Assembly (NCBI GenBank): GCA_039962225.1
Contig: JAMPKV010000001.1
Coordinates: forward strand, 124,001-188,000
DNA from: Microcoleus sp. AS-A8
GTDB lineage: Bacteria; Cyanobacteriota; Cyanobacteriia; Cyanobacteriales; Coleofasciculaceae
Reading direction: 5' to 3'
DNA length: 64,000 nucleotides
In this document: positions 14,818-23,323 of the stretch, piece after piece
How positions within the stretch are numbered: the stretch's first letter is position 1
Layout of the letters: every line of letters begins with the position of its first letter
Notes under the pieces: generated by a model
The model's database searches: none
The model's input: the letters and a program-made list of their open reading frames with translations, nothing else
Told to the model about the DNA's origin: nothing
Translations under genes and position numbers: made by a program

Positions 14818-15011
14818 GCCTTCTGATGAAATCTTCCGTGATCATAAGTTTCCCAAAATTCTCAGGCTTCACCTGATCGGATTATCCAATTGGGTGATAT
14901 GGCAATACACTTGATTGATTTAATCAGCGGGATTGGCTGGGGTAGATTTAAAGGAGTAAACTACCTGAATCTAGAAGACCATAGCTCTGTTGAGGTCGCT
15001 TGATTGGCAAT

Positions 15012-15557
15012 TTAGAAATTATTCGTTTCTGATTTTGGCCCAACACTCCCTGGCTGATTCAGGAAGAGGTTACCGGCTGCCTCGTTTTGATAGATGCACT
15101 CGATTTCAGGTTTGCTATTTAGGTCGCCGGTGAAGCCAAAGGTATTCATCCGTCGTTTGCAGTCACGCACCTGATCGGAGGTTACCAAGTTCTTCTGCTC
15201 CAAGATTGACCAGTTATTCTGACGTAGTACACACCCAGGCCGCATGGTCGGCTGGGTAACAAAGACATTAAAGGGATTGAGTGTCACAAACACACGCATA
15301 TCCGTAACGATCGAGCTGGCACCATATTGAACACAGAGTTCAGCGTTCGGTACACTGCGGTCAATGACTTCGCGGGATGCCACATTTTCTGGGTTGAACG
15401 TCGCTGTGGAGCTAAAAGCAATGCCCACCCCAACTCCTAGTATAAAGATCGCCGCAAAAGCAAAAAGTACTAGGGGCGTGAATATGGAACTCGCAGGCTT
15501 AGAAGTGGAGAAGCTATCCCTATCATTAGGGGGAGTGAACCTGGATTTACGTTTCAT
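15012..15557 (-). CDS. DUF3172 membrane-anchored protein
   Basis: 181 residues. It has a short polar N-terminus, one hydrophobic segment (about 25-50, TPLVLFAFAAIFILGVGVGIAF) and then a conserved soluble domain with VPNAELCVQYGASSIVTDMRVFVTLNPFNVFVTQP and PGCVLRQNNW. This is the pattern of DUF3172, a family of cyanobacteria and plastids with no established function. The domain probably faces the periplasm or thylakoid lumen, and it has four Cys (two in the N-terminal half of the domain, two distal). It is transcribed alone, with a terminator downstream. Confidence 0.8.
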   Translation of the reverse strand: MKRKSRFTPPNDRDSFSTSKPASSIFTPLVLFAFAAIFILGVGVGIAFSSTATFNPENVASREVIDRSVPNAELCVQYGASSIVTDMRVFVTLNPFNVFVTQPTMRPGCVLRQNNWSILEQKNLVTSDQVRDCKRRMNTFGFTGDLNSKPEIECIYQNEAAGNLFLNQPGSVGPKSETNNF

Positions 15558-15820
15558 CGTTGCTTATGCTTCGTCAACGTTAAGAGGATGGGGAGGAGTA
15601 GTTGCAACTGCTCTCCTTCTCTCAGTATGCCTATAGATGCTGCCACTTGACATATTGTCGGTTACAGTCTGAAGCGTAAGGTGGCGCTGATGCGTGAAGT
15701 GTTGAGCTGTTTTTGGATACATTGTTGTGAATCCGAACCTTACAAAAATCTATCGTAAGTGTGGGATTATTTTACAATCACCAGTCCACTACACTAACCA
15801 GTCCAGCAGTAAAAATAACT

Positions 15821-16789
15821 ATGACTAGTCGTCCTATTATCCTTGGAATCGTCGGTGATAGCGCTGCCGGAAAAACAACTCTGACGAGGGGAATTGCTCA
15901 AGTTTTAGGCACCGATCAAGTCACGGTTATTTGTACGGATGATTACCACCGCTATGATCGCAAGCAGCGAGCTGAATTGGGAATTTCAGCCTTGCACCCC
16001 GACTGCAACTATCTAGATATTATTGAGCAACACTTGAGTCTGCTCCGCCAGGGACAACCCATTCTCAAGCCCATTTACAACCACAGCACCGGCTCGTTTG
16101 ATGCGCCGGAGTACATTAAGCCCAGCAAGTTTGTGATTGTTGAGGGATTGCTGGGTTATGCGACTCGTGAATCGCGGGATTGCTTTGATGTCAAAGTTTA
16201 TTTAGCACCGCCGGAATCTCTACGGGCACAGTGGAAAATCAAGCGCGATACACGTAAGCGGGGGTATACCGAAGAACAGGTTCTCGATCAATTGAGGAAG
16301 CGTGAATCAGACTCAGAAGAATTTATCCGTCCTCAGCGCAAGTGGTCAGACATTGTCGTCAGCTTTTATCCGCCTGACGATGATACATCGGAGCAGAGCG
16401 ATTTATTGCTGAATGTACATCTGGTACTCAGACCCACTATCCCGCACCCCGACTTTACGGGAATTCTCAATCCCAGCAAATCCCATCTCAGTTCAGCGAT
16501 TCGCTTAGAACTCGATCGCGATATGGGTAAGCCGGTTGATGTTCTCGAAATTGATGGTCATGCGACTGACGAACAGGTCAAAGAGCTAGAACGGTTACTC
16601 TGTAATGAAATTCCCTATTTAGGTCAATTCTGTAGTCTGGAAGGGAATCAAGATATTGGTAAAGTTACAGGAACAACTGGGGAAACGCTCCAAAGCTATC
16701 CTCTTGCCCTAACGCAGCTACTCATTACTTATCACATGATCAAAGCGGCCAATATCTTTGACTCAGCCGAACCCAGCCTTAGTGTTTAG
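15821..16789 (+). CDS. Phosphoribulokinase/uridine kinase-like protein
   Basis: 322 residues from ATG 15821; an in-frame GTG at 15761 is less likely because the intervening 20 residues are unconserved. The P-loop is GIVGDSAAGKTT, followed by VICTDDYHRYDRKQR, IYNHSTGSFDAPEYI and VIVEGLLGYA, all phosphoribulokinase-family motifs. The Calvin-cycle enzyme normally has a redox-regulated Cys in the P-loop; this one has Ala, so it is probably a paralogue rather than the main phosphoribulokinase. It would phosphorylate a sugar or nucleoside hydroxyl using ATP. The substrate is uncertain. Confidence 0.75.
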   Translation: MTSRPIILGIVGDSAAGKTTLTRGIAQVLGTDQVTVICTDDYHRYDRKQRAELGISALHPDCNYLDIIEQHLSLLRQGQPILKPIYNHSTGSFDAPEYIKPSKFVIVEGLLGYATRESRDCFDVKVYLAPPESLRAQWKIKRDTRKRGYTEEQVLDQLRKRESDSEEFIRPQRKWSDIVVSFYPPDDDTSEQSDLLLNVHLVLRPTIPHPDFTGILNPSKSHLSSAIRLELDRDMGKPVDVLEIDGHATDEQVKELERLLCNEIPYLGQFCSLEGNQDIGKVTGTTGETLQSYPLALTQLLITYHMIKAANIFDSAEPSLSV

Positions 16790-16982
16790 TTCCTTGGCTT
16801 TGAGGTGATTGCTTAAATAAGCCTGATGAAGATGTCACAGCCATCTCATCTGTATCATTGCCACATATGGGGAGGACAAACCTACTGTTAACGGCTGGGG
16901 ATTTTTGAGGCCGATGTCAGTTTCAAGTCTGGAAAAGGGATTACTAAAATTAATACCCTTGAGTCTTCATGAGCCTGCATCT

Positions 16983-17714
16983 ATGACGTATAGCCTCAGA
17001 ATTGCCGATATTCCAACCAGCGAGCGCCCTCGTGAGCGATTAATGGTGGAGGGAGCTAAAAATCTGACAACAGCGGAACTAATAGCGATTTTGTTAGGTA
17101 CAGGTCAAGGAAAAGGCAAGCTTTCTGCGATCGGTTTGGGACAATACATTTTGCAGCAGTTAGGCCAAAACCAGCGCGATCCGATGGAGGTGTTGCGAGA
17201 CATCCACCCTCAGGAGTTGATGGAATTTCACGGTGTGGGGCCAGCCAAGGCAACAACAATTCTAGCCGCTGTTGAGTTGGGGAAACGGGCATTTCAGTCT
17301 CGCCCTTCGCAACGTACAGTGATTGATAGCCCCACAGCAGCAGCGGCTGCCCTCAGTCACGATTTGATGTGGCAAACTCAGGAACGATTTGCAGTGTTGC
17401 TGTTGGATGCGAAGAATCAGTTGTTGGGGACTAAGGTGATTACGATTGGCACGGCAACGGAGACATTGGCAAATCCCCGCGATATTTTCCGAGAGGTGCT
17501 GCGACAGGGAGCAACAAGGGTCATCATTGCTCACAATCATCCTACTGGAAGTGTGGAACCGAGTTCGGAAGATATTAACCTGACTACACAGCTTTTGCAG
17601 GCAGGGCAATTACTCTGCATTCCCATCCTGGATCATTTGATTTTAGGGAATGGGAATCATCAGAGTTTGCGTATCACGACTTCGCTATGGAATGAATATC
17701 CACAGGGAGATTAA
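16983..17714 (+). CDS. radC: RadC/UPF0758 family JAB-domain protein
   Basis: 243 residues from ATG 16983. The upstream in-frame extension to 16905 is unconserved. An N-terminal helix-hairpin-helix region ([24 protein letters not shown]) precedes a JAB/MPN domain with the metal motif [22 protein letters not shown] and an upstream conserved Glu in FREVLRQGA. The family was named for DNA repair, but its role is unproven in most species; a metal-dependent hydrolase activity is expected. It follows the kinase-like gene by about 190 bp on the same strand. Confidence 0.9.
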   Translation: MTYSLRIADIPTSERPRERLMVEGAKNLTTAELIAILLGTGQGKGKLSAIGLGQYILQQLGQNQRDPMEVLRDIHPQELMEFHGVGPAKATTILAAVELGKRAFQSRPSQRTVIDSPTAAAAALSHDLMWQTQERFAVLLLDAKNQLLGTKVITIGTATETLANPRDIFREVLRQGATRVIIAHNHPTGSVEPSSEDINLTTQLLQAGQLLCIPILDHLILGNGNHQSLRITTSLWNEYPQGD

Positions 17715-17885
17715 CACAGTTTGCCTTTGTTGTTGCTTGGCGCTAACTTGTGCTATCGAATTTTCTGCAAAAACAACAGCGTTTAGCCCCTGCAAACACC
17801 TGCCCTAGCGTGCGATCGCGATCACGGGGGATGAGTGAAAGGGTGGTTAGCCTGGGGCGATGCTGAGCTGATGGGTTAGCGCTAG

Positions 17886-19223
17886 ATGGCAAATGAGGAG
17901 CATCTTGAAATACTCAAAAAAGGAGCAAAGGCTTGGAATAGTTGGCGGGAGTGTTGTCGCGACATTAAGCCTGACCTTAGTAGGGTCAATCTTGAGAAAG
18001 CAGGCCTCCGTGAAACTGACCTTAACCAAGTGGATTTGCGTGGTGCAAACCTCAGTCAGGCAATCTTACAAGGAGCAAATCTCAGACGAGCCAACCTTAG
18101 CTCTGCAAGCCTCAGTGAGAGAAACCCTACAGATATAGAAATAACAGAAAATAATTTTGTTTTTATCTTTCTTAAAGACTCTTCTATAGATAGGCCAGTA
18201 GCCTATTTCCGTAAAACGAATCTTAGTGGCTCCAACCTTAGTGGAGCTAACTTAGAGGAGGCAAATTTAAACGAGGCAAATCTATGTAGGGCAGACCTTA
18301 GTCAAGCAGACCTAAGCAGAATCAGTGCTTTGCATACTAACTTTAGTCAGGCAATATTCACTGGAGTATGCATAGAAGACTGGCACATCAATAGATTTAC
18401 AAAGCTTGATGACGTGATTTGTGACTATGTTTACTTAAAGCGAGGTCAGCAAGAACGCCGTCCGCACATGGGTAGCTTTGTACGTGGAGATTTTCTAAAA
18501 CTCGTTCAGGATTCGCTAGACACAGTTGACCTAATCTTCAATGAAGGGGTTAACTGGAAAGCTTTTGCTTACTCATTTCACAATACACAAGTTGAAAACG
18601 AAGGTATTCCACTAGCCATTCGGAGTATTGAAAATAAAGGAGATGGCGTTGTTCTGATCAGGGTCACTGTCCTTCCTGATACAGATAAGGGCAAAATTTA
18701 TAATGATTTTCTACAGGGCTATGAATTTGCAGAAAAAGCATTAGAGCCAAAATATCAAGCCAGACTAGAAGATAAAGATAAAGAAATTAATCGATTATTC
18801 TATTTAGTTAATCAATTACAAAACCAGTTAGGCGAGGTTCCAAAGCTAATGGCAGAACAGTCAAAATACGACCAGCGTGGCGCAAATATCAGCATTGGCA
18901 GTTATGTAGACACAGCTCAGTCTGGCAGTCGGCAGCAAGGTCAAGCTATTCAACACAACTACGCACCAGAGCAAAAGCAAACGCTAGCTGAAGCAGCAGC
19001 AGAGATTCAACAGCTGCTTCAGCAGCTAGAGCAGACTAATCCCAGTGCGACAGAGGCTGAAAAGATTGAACACATCAATGACGAAACCACTCCTAAGTTC
19101 AAGAAACGTGTTGTTGGTGCATTGCAAGCGACTGGCGAAGCAGCAATTGACGAGTTTGTCTTAGAAAACAAGTATCTCAAAGTGGCAAAAGCGGCTATCA
19201 AAGGCTGGATGAAACCAGAGTAA
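17886..19223 (+). CDS. Pentapeptide-repeat protein with coiled coil and C-terminal helical module
   Basis: 445 residues. Two blocks of A(D/N)LXX pentapeptides (about 30-82 and 110-150) are split by a non-repeat strand (NNFVFIFLKDSSIDRPVAYF). A mixed alpha/beta region (about 170-280), a Lys/Glu-rich coiled coil (about 285-325) and a C-terminal segment with NYAPEQKQTLAEAAAEIQQLL follow. The last module recurs in many cyanobacterial proteins with variable N-terminal domains, including signalling and conflict proteins, which suggests an adaptor or effector-coupling role (from memory, not searched). No signal peptide, so cytoplasmic. No Shine-Dalgarno is evident at ATG 17886. The function is not known. 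Confidence 0.75.
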   Translation: MANEEHLEILKKGAKAWNSWRECCRDIKPDLSRVNLEKAGLRETDLNQVDLRGANLSQAILQGANLRRANLSSASLSERNPTDIEITENNFVFIFLKDSSIDRPVAYFRKTNLSGSNLSGANLEEANLNEANLCRADLSQADLSRISALHTNFSQAIFTGVCIEDWHINRFTKLDDVICDYVYLKRGQQERRPHMGSFVRGDFLKLVQDSLDTVDLIFNEGVNWKAFAYSFHNTQVENEGIPLAIRSIENKGDGVVLIRVTVLPDTDKGKIYNDFLQGYEFAEKALEPKYQARLEDKDKEINRLFYLVNQLQNQLGEVPKLMAEQSKYDQRGANISIGSYVDTAQSGSRQQGQAIQHNYAPEQKQTLAEAAAEIQQLLQQLEQTNPSATEAEKIEHINDETTPKFKKRVVGALQATGEAAIDEFVLENKYLKVAKAAIKGWMKPE

Positions 19224-19245
19224 GCCAGCTCAGGTAACTATCATT

Positions 19246-19270
19246 AAAAAAAACCTTATGGAAGTTAAGG
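19246..19270 (-). terminator. Reverse-strand terminator for the 52-residue gene
   Basis: Read on the reverse strand, stem CCTTA/TAAGG is followed by T8 (the A8 at 19246-19253). It lies about 170 bp beyond the stop of the small membrane-protein gene. Confidence 0.55.
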
Positions 19271-19300
19271 CACCCGATTTATTAGCGGCGACGGGTGCCT
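19268..19300. terminator. Strong hairpin after pentapeptide gene
   Basis: Perfect 9-bp arms AGGCACCCG/CGGGTGCCT with a 15-nt loop, 45 bp after the pentapeptide-repeat stop codon. It lacks a plus-strand T-run, so it is probably a transcript-end stabilising hairpin. CGGGTGC/GCACCCG arms recur in the terminator at 19847. Confidence 0.45.
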
Positions 19301-19441
19301 GCAACAGCTTGGCATTCGCTAGCGATCGCAGCGTTGGTACAAGCAACCGGACACAGCTCTGATCAAAGCTAAGGCTCACAGTGCTCGAGAGCTGGCGGTT
19401 TCACAAATCAGAAGTGTTGTTGGCTGGGTTTAGGCAGCTCA

Positions 19442-19600
19442 TCAACTCATCACCAAGCACCAGCCTATCAAAAGGAAGGGCAGACCAAGGAATAGCCCAA
19501 GCCCCGGAATTAGAAGGGTAGGAATGCTACCGACTAATATAAATACCAATCCTGCAAGAACGCGCAGCGGCTTAGTCAAACACCAAATCAGTTTTAGCAT
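19442..19600 (-). CDS. Small hydrophobic membrane protein, 52 residues
   Basis: ATG at 19600 and TGA at 19442-19444 give MLKLIWCLTKPLRVLAG followed by two hydrophobic stretches (about 15-31 and 33-50) separated by PG, with a positive N-terminus. This is a plausible two-helix inner or thylakoid membrane hairpin. The Shine-Dalgarno is weak (GGTGAT). Composition is strongly Leu/Gly/Ile, far from random for a 159-bp frame, and a reverse-strand terminator lies downstream. No family recognised. Confidence 0.5.
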   Translation of the reverse strand: MLKLIWCLTKPLRVLAGLVFILVGSIPTLLIPGLGLFLGLPFLLIGWCLVMS

Positions 19601-20169
19601 GGTATCACCAGTAGAAGAAAAGACTGAGATGCTTGGAAATCACTAGCATCTTAGATTTCTCTTGATGTCTGGCTCATCTCTCCATTTAGGTAAATCCGCC
19701 AAGCAAAAGCCAGCGATCGCCCATGACAAAAGTCACAGTTAAATTCATGACTTTCTCCTCATGTGGCTCATGGGTATGAGTTCCTATGATGAAGACATCA
19801 AATTCCAAAGTTCAGATAGACCACAGTTCCTCACACCAAACGCCAGCGGGTGCAAGCTAAAGCACCCGTTTTTGCTTGCAAGGGACTGCGATCGCTGCCA
19901 TAGCCGAAAAGGCTCCCACGAGTATGCGCTGTAAGCGATTTTTTCGGCATGGCGCTAGGCATTTCCCTGATACCGCCATCTCAGTCTTATCCGATCTTTG
20001 TCATTCTCCGTCGCGAGACAGCCTTTTGACGTCCTAGTTTTGCGCTTTTTGACACCCATTTGCACACCAAGTTGAAGGATTTGGGGTACAGCAAGGGCAG
20101 TTTAGGCAAAACAACTGCACGCGCTCGCAATGACAAAAGCCGCTCCCTTGTGGTACATTGGTTACTTAC
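19601..20169. other. Intergenic region with hairpins before tRNA-Val
   Basis: About 570 bp. Besides the forward terminator at 19847-19873 there is a GCCGAAAA/TTTTTCGGC inverted repeat (about 19901-19950) and several GCGATCGC octamers. A 57-codon forward frame (19761-19934) overlaps the terminator and was not accepted as a gene. Confidence 0.4.
19847..19873 (+). terminator. Orphan Rho-independent terminator (+)
   Basis: Stem CGGGTGC/GCACCCG with an 8-nt loop is followed at once by T5. No accepted forward gene ends within 600 bp upstream, so it may end a small RNA or the long 3' tail of the pentapeptide gene. Confidence 0.7.
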
Positions 20170-20241
<72 letters not shown>

Positions 20242-20251
20242 TTTTATTTTT

Positions 20252-20395
20252 TGTACAGTGACTAATTAATTGTCTGTCACTACAACCATAAGTTGTCCAT
20301 AATAGTCACTTTATGCTTGTAATTGTCTCTAGTCAACTTATGCTTGTCGGATGTTACATGAGACATAAATGTCTGACAGTGAGGACAGTGGAAAC
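20252..20395 (+). mobile_element. Transposon-end-like sequence beside tRNA-Val (type V-K CAST-like left end)
   Basis: It begins TGTACAGTGAC, 10 bp after the tRNA. A cluster of short repeats follows: TGTC-containing sites at roughly 20-30-bp intervals, and two near-identical copies of AGTCA(A)CTTATGCTTGT (about 20304-20321 and 20331-20348). From memory, TGTACAGTGAC followed by TGAC/TGTC repeats is how the left ends of cyanobacterial type V-K CRISPR-associated transposons look, and those insert next to tRNA genes. No transposase, tniQ or Cas12k gene is in the window, so this is a solo or remnant end. It was not aligned to reference ends. Confidence 0.45.
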
Positions 20396-20588
20396 ATAGG
20401 GGGCGATGGTGGTGAGAACATTCCTTAATTCAAGAAAAAGCCGGAGTGACGCTTAGCTTTAATTGACCGAAGGTTGATGAGAGGATATCGACCGGGTATG
20501 GTGCTAATTGACGCTGGCTATATTCGAGTAACCCTGTAGCTCACGTCAAAGCCGCCATCAGTCAGAACAATTACGGCGTCAGAATCTA
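20396..20588 (+). other. Leader region of first WG-repeat gene
   Basis: No gene, tRNA or strong hairpin recognised. Base composition is similar to the flanks. Together with the transposon-like end it makes up the 347-bp gap after tRNA-Val. Confidence 0.4.
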
Positions 20589-21611
20589 ATGCTATTCAAA
20601 ACGTTGAGGAAAGGAGTATTGGCTCGGTTTATCGTGGGTGCAGTCGCGATGGTATTTGCGATCGCCATACAACCCCTAATCCATCCCAGCCTCGCAACTC
20701 CCCCTCCATCACCCCCCGATGCTCCCAGATTTTCATTACCACTGCCATCTTTGCCGTTACAGAATGACAGAACCAGGGACATCGTTATCAAGCTAACCAA
20801 CGCTTTTTCCTTTTCCGAAGGCGTCGCAGCCGTATGGATCGGTCCTCAGTGGGGTTATATCGACAAGACTGGCAAGATTGCCATCCAACGGATGTTTAAT
20901 GATGCTTATGAGTTTTCCGATGGACTGGCAATCGTCAAGATTGGCACTAAATATGGTGCGATCGACAAAACGGGCAAGACAGTTATCCAGCCCCAGTTCG
21001 ATCAAGCTTATCGCTTTTCTCAAGGGCTGGCGGCAGTACAAATTGGCAATCAATGGGGCTATATCGACAAGACTGGCAACCTAGTCATCCCGCCTAAGTT
21101 TGACGAAGCCTATCATTTTTCTCAAGGGCTGGCAGCAGTAGAAATTGGCGATAAATATGGCTATATCGACAAGACTGGCAACATCGCCATCCAGCCGCAA
21201 TTTAACTTTGCCTCTGACTTTTCCGAAGGCGTCGCACCAGTACGAATTGGAAATAAGTCAGGCTATATCGATCAGACTGGCAACTTAGTCATCCCCGCAC
21301 AATATAATCGTGCGTTTCCCTTCTGTGAGGGGTTGGCCGTGGTAGAAATTGGCGATAAGTATGGCTACATCGACAAGACTGGAAACATCGCCATCCAGCC
21401 GCAGTTTGGCGAAGTCGGTTCCTTTTCCGAAGGGCTAGCAGTAGTCCCTTCAACTAATGGCAAGGGCTATATGGACAAGACGGGTAAAATAGCGATCAAG
21501 CCACAGTTTACGTTTGCTTATCCCTTTTCCGAAGGGCTGGCAGTGGTACAAATGGGTTTTCAGTGGGGCTATATCGACAAAACGGGCAATCGGGTTATTA
21601 ACTTGCAGTAG
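20589..21611 (+). CDS. Exported WG-repeat protein (first of pair)
   Basis: 340 residues. A signal peptide (FIVGAVAMVFAIAIQPLIHPSLA, cleavage about residue 36) and a Pro-rich linker (about 37-60) precede about seven WG (KWG) repeats of roughly 34-36 residues. Each reads like FSEGLAAVQIG..WGYIDKTGNLVIPPQFD. WG repeats form beta-propeller-like or solenoid surfaces of unclear function, common on bacterial surface proteins. ATG 20589 lacks a clear ribosome site; AGGAAAGGAG lies further inside the frame but too close to TTG codon 11 to prefer it. It is followed 78 bp later by a second WG-repeat gene. Confidence 0.85.
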   Translation: MLFKTLRKGVLARFIVGAVAMVFAIAIQPLIHPSLATPPPSPPDAPRFSLPLPSLPLQNDRTRDIVIKLTNAFSFSEGVAAVWIGPQWGYIDKTGKIAIQRMFNDAYEFSDGLAIVKIGTKYGAIDKTGKTVIQPQFDQAYRFSQGLAAVQIGNQWGYIDKTGNLVIPPKFDEAYHFSQGLAAVEIGDKYGYIDKTGNIAIQPQFNFASDFSEGVAPVRIGNKSGYIDQTGNLVIPAQYNRAFPFCEGLAVVEIGDKYGYIDKTGNIAIQPQFGEVGSFSEGLAVVPSTNGKGYMDKTGKIAIKPQFTFAYPFSEGLAVVQMGFQWGYIDKTGNRVINLQ

Positions 21612-21689
21612 GGAAAGGAACTTTCTACGGGCGATCGCTGACTAACTTGAACAAGCCTAAGAATCTTGACTTGTGAAGTTGCTCTTGCC

Positions 21690-22742
21690 ATGAAGACAGT
21701 TAGCCTTTGTTTAGTTTGCCTCAGCGTTTTGATGTTTGCTTCTAGCAGCCAACCTTTAGACGCACAGGATGCCTCTAGAGCATTGCCCGTTACATCTAAT
21801 AGCAAACAAAACGTAACGTCTCAAATCGGCAAACTCGTCATTCAACCTCAGTTTGATGATGCCCACAGATTCTCCGAAGGGTTAGCGGCTGTCAAAATTG
21901 GCGACAAATGGGGGTTTATTGACAAAACGGGCAAACTCGTCATCCAACCTCAATTTGAGTCTATTTCCGAGTCCTATGAGAATGAAGCCAGGTCTTTTAA
22001 GACCTTTTCCGAAGGCGTCGCAGGAGTCCAGGTTGGCGAAAAAAAGTGGGGCTACATCGACAAAACCGGGAAATTTGTCATCCAACCCAAATTTGAGTTT
22101 GTAACCAACTTTTCTCAAGGCGTCGCAGCAGTCAGGATTGGCAACAAGAGTGGTTATATTGACAAAACCGGGAAATTCATCATCCAACCCAAATTTGAGG
22201 GTTCAGGCAGCTTTTCTGAAGGCGTCGCAGTAGCCGTCGTCGGCAATAAAAGTGGCTATATTAACAAAACCGGGAAATTCGTTATTAAGCCCCAGTTTGA
22301 TAGAGCAGAAAGCTTTCAACAAGGGCAAGCTAAAGTTTGGATTGGGGAAAAGCCGCACTGTATTGATAAAACCGGGAAGCTTCTCAAACAACAATCTGAT
22401 ACTTGTGGATTGACTTTTTCTGAAGGACTATTAGCCGTAAATAGGACTGAGGAACCTGTTCTTTGTTCAAGTTTTGGTCAATGTAGTGTCGGCTATATCG
22501 ACAAGACAGGAAAAATGGCGATCCAGCCTAAGTTTAGTAGAGCAACGAACTTTTCCGAAGGGCTGGCAGCCGTAGCGTTATATGGCGATCATGAAGGGCA
22601 CGTTCCTGTTTTTTGGTCTTGGGTTTACATTGATAAGACAGGCAAAGTCGTTATTCCCACAGAGTTTAGGGATGCGAAAAGTTTTTCGGAAGGGCTAGCC
22701 CCCGTCATGATCAAAGACAAGTGGGGCTACATCAGTCGATGA
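21690..22742 (+). CDS. Exported WG-repeat protein (second of pair)
   Basis: 350 residues from ATG 21690. The signal peptide is MKTVSLCLVCLSVLMFASSS. About eight WG repeats follow, more divergent than in the preceding gene; two carry insertions (ISESYENEARSFKT, and CSSFGQCSVG with two Cys). The repeat core FSEGLAAVKIGDKWGFIDKTGKLVIQPQF is shared with the upstream gene, so the two probably arose by duplication and then diverged in repeat number. Probably periplasmic or cell-surface. No binding partner can be named. An upstream in-frame TTG at 21666 is less likely because the signal peptide starts at 21690. Confidence 0.85.
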   Translation: MKTVSLCLVCLSVLMFASSSQPLDAQDASRALPVTSNSKQNVTSQIGKLVIQPQFDDAHRFSEGLAAVKIGDKWGFIDKTGKLVIQPQFESISESYENEARSFKTFSEGVAGVQVGEKKWGYIDKTGKFVIQPKFEFVTNFSQGVAAVRIGNKSGYIDKTGKFIIQPKFEGSGSFSEGVAVAVVGNKSGYINKTGKFVIKPQFDRAESFQQGQAKVWIGEKPHCIDKTGKLLKQQSDTCGLTFSEGLLAVNRTEEPVLCSSFGQCSVGYIDKTGKMAIQPKFSRATNFSEGLAAVALYGDHEGHVPVFWSWVYIDKTGKVVIPTEFRDAKSFSEGLAPVMIKDKWGYISR

Positions 22743-22751
22743 AAGAGTTTT

Positions 22752-22830
22752 TGGCGTTCGATGTCAGAGGTGCGATCGCCACCACTGTTTGATTGAGCAG
22801 TTGGGCGCGATCGCGTGGTGTCGAACGCAT
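22752..22830. repeat. Long imperfect hairpin after WG-repeat genes
   Basis: GCGTTCGA (from 22753) pairs with TCGAACGC (ending about 22828), with further complementary blocks around two GCGATCGC octamers inside. It probably forms the 3' end structure of the WG-repeat transcript. Confidence 0.45.
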
Positions 22831-23323
22831 GGCATTGACCCGAAAAAATACAACACAAAAAACTCAGAACTGTGGGAAATATTGGTACCTTTTTTCCCAT
22901 CAGACGAACACTTCTATGTTAATTCAATAGGTTGATGACAATATTCCAGAACATTGTCATTGTACTCATAAAACGATATTAGGGATGGAAGTTCGACTGT
23001 ATGGAATTAAAATTGAAAGGCTGCTTTTGGGAAATATTTTATAGTTCTTAAGCAAGATAATTTCAGAGACAATAAGTGTTAATGATTACAAGATTTTAAG
23101 GAAAAAATAAACGTCTTGGTCGAGGTAGCTCTCAGAGATTTGTTAAACTAGAAAATAATTGTAAATATTAGTTTACGAAGAATGGGGATTGATGAATAGG
23201 GAGTGGGAACCCAAGAGTTTGGGTCAATGTGTCTACACTAAAACTCTGGGTTGTAGCTATATCCCCAGTCCTTCCAGTCCCTTGCTTGACAAAAACCGCG
23301 ATCGCACCGAAAAGAGGTTCCTC
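22831..23323. other. AT-rich intergenic region before tldD
   Basis: It holds a TGACAAT...ATTGTCA inverted repeat ending in ATTGTCATTGTAC (22936-22965). Read in reverse this resembles the transposon-like end at 20252. Otherwise AT-rich with no convincing gene; the in-frame extension upstream of tldD (from 23189) is unconserved. Confidence 0.4.

Noticed and set aside
19761-19934. 57-codon forward frame before tRNA-Val
   Set aside because: It contains the strong terminator hairpin and has no motif or ribosome site.
23189-23323. 45-residue extension of TldD
   Set aside because: Unconserved; GAGG precedes ATG 23324.
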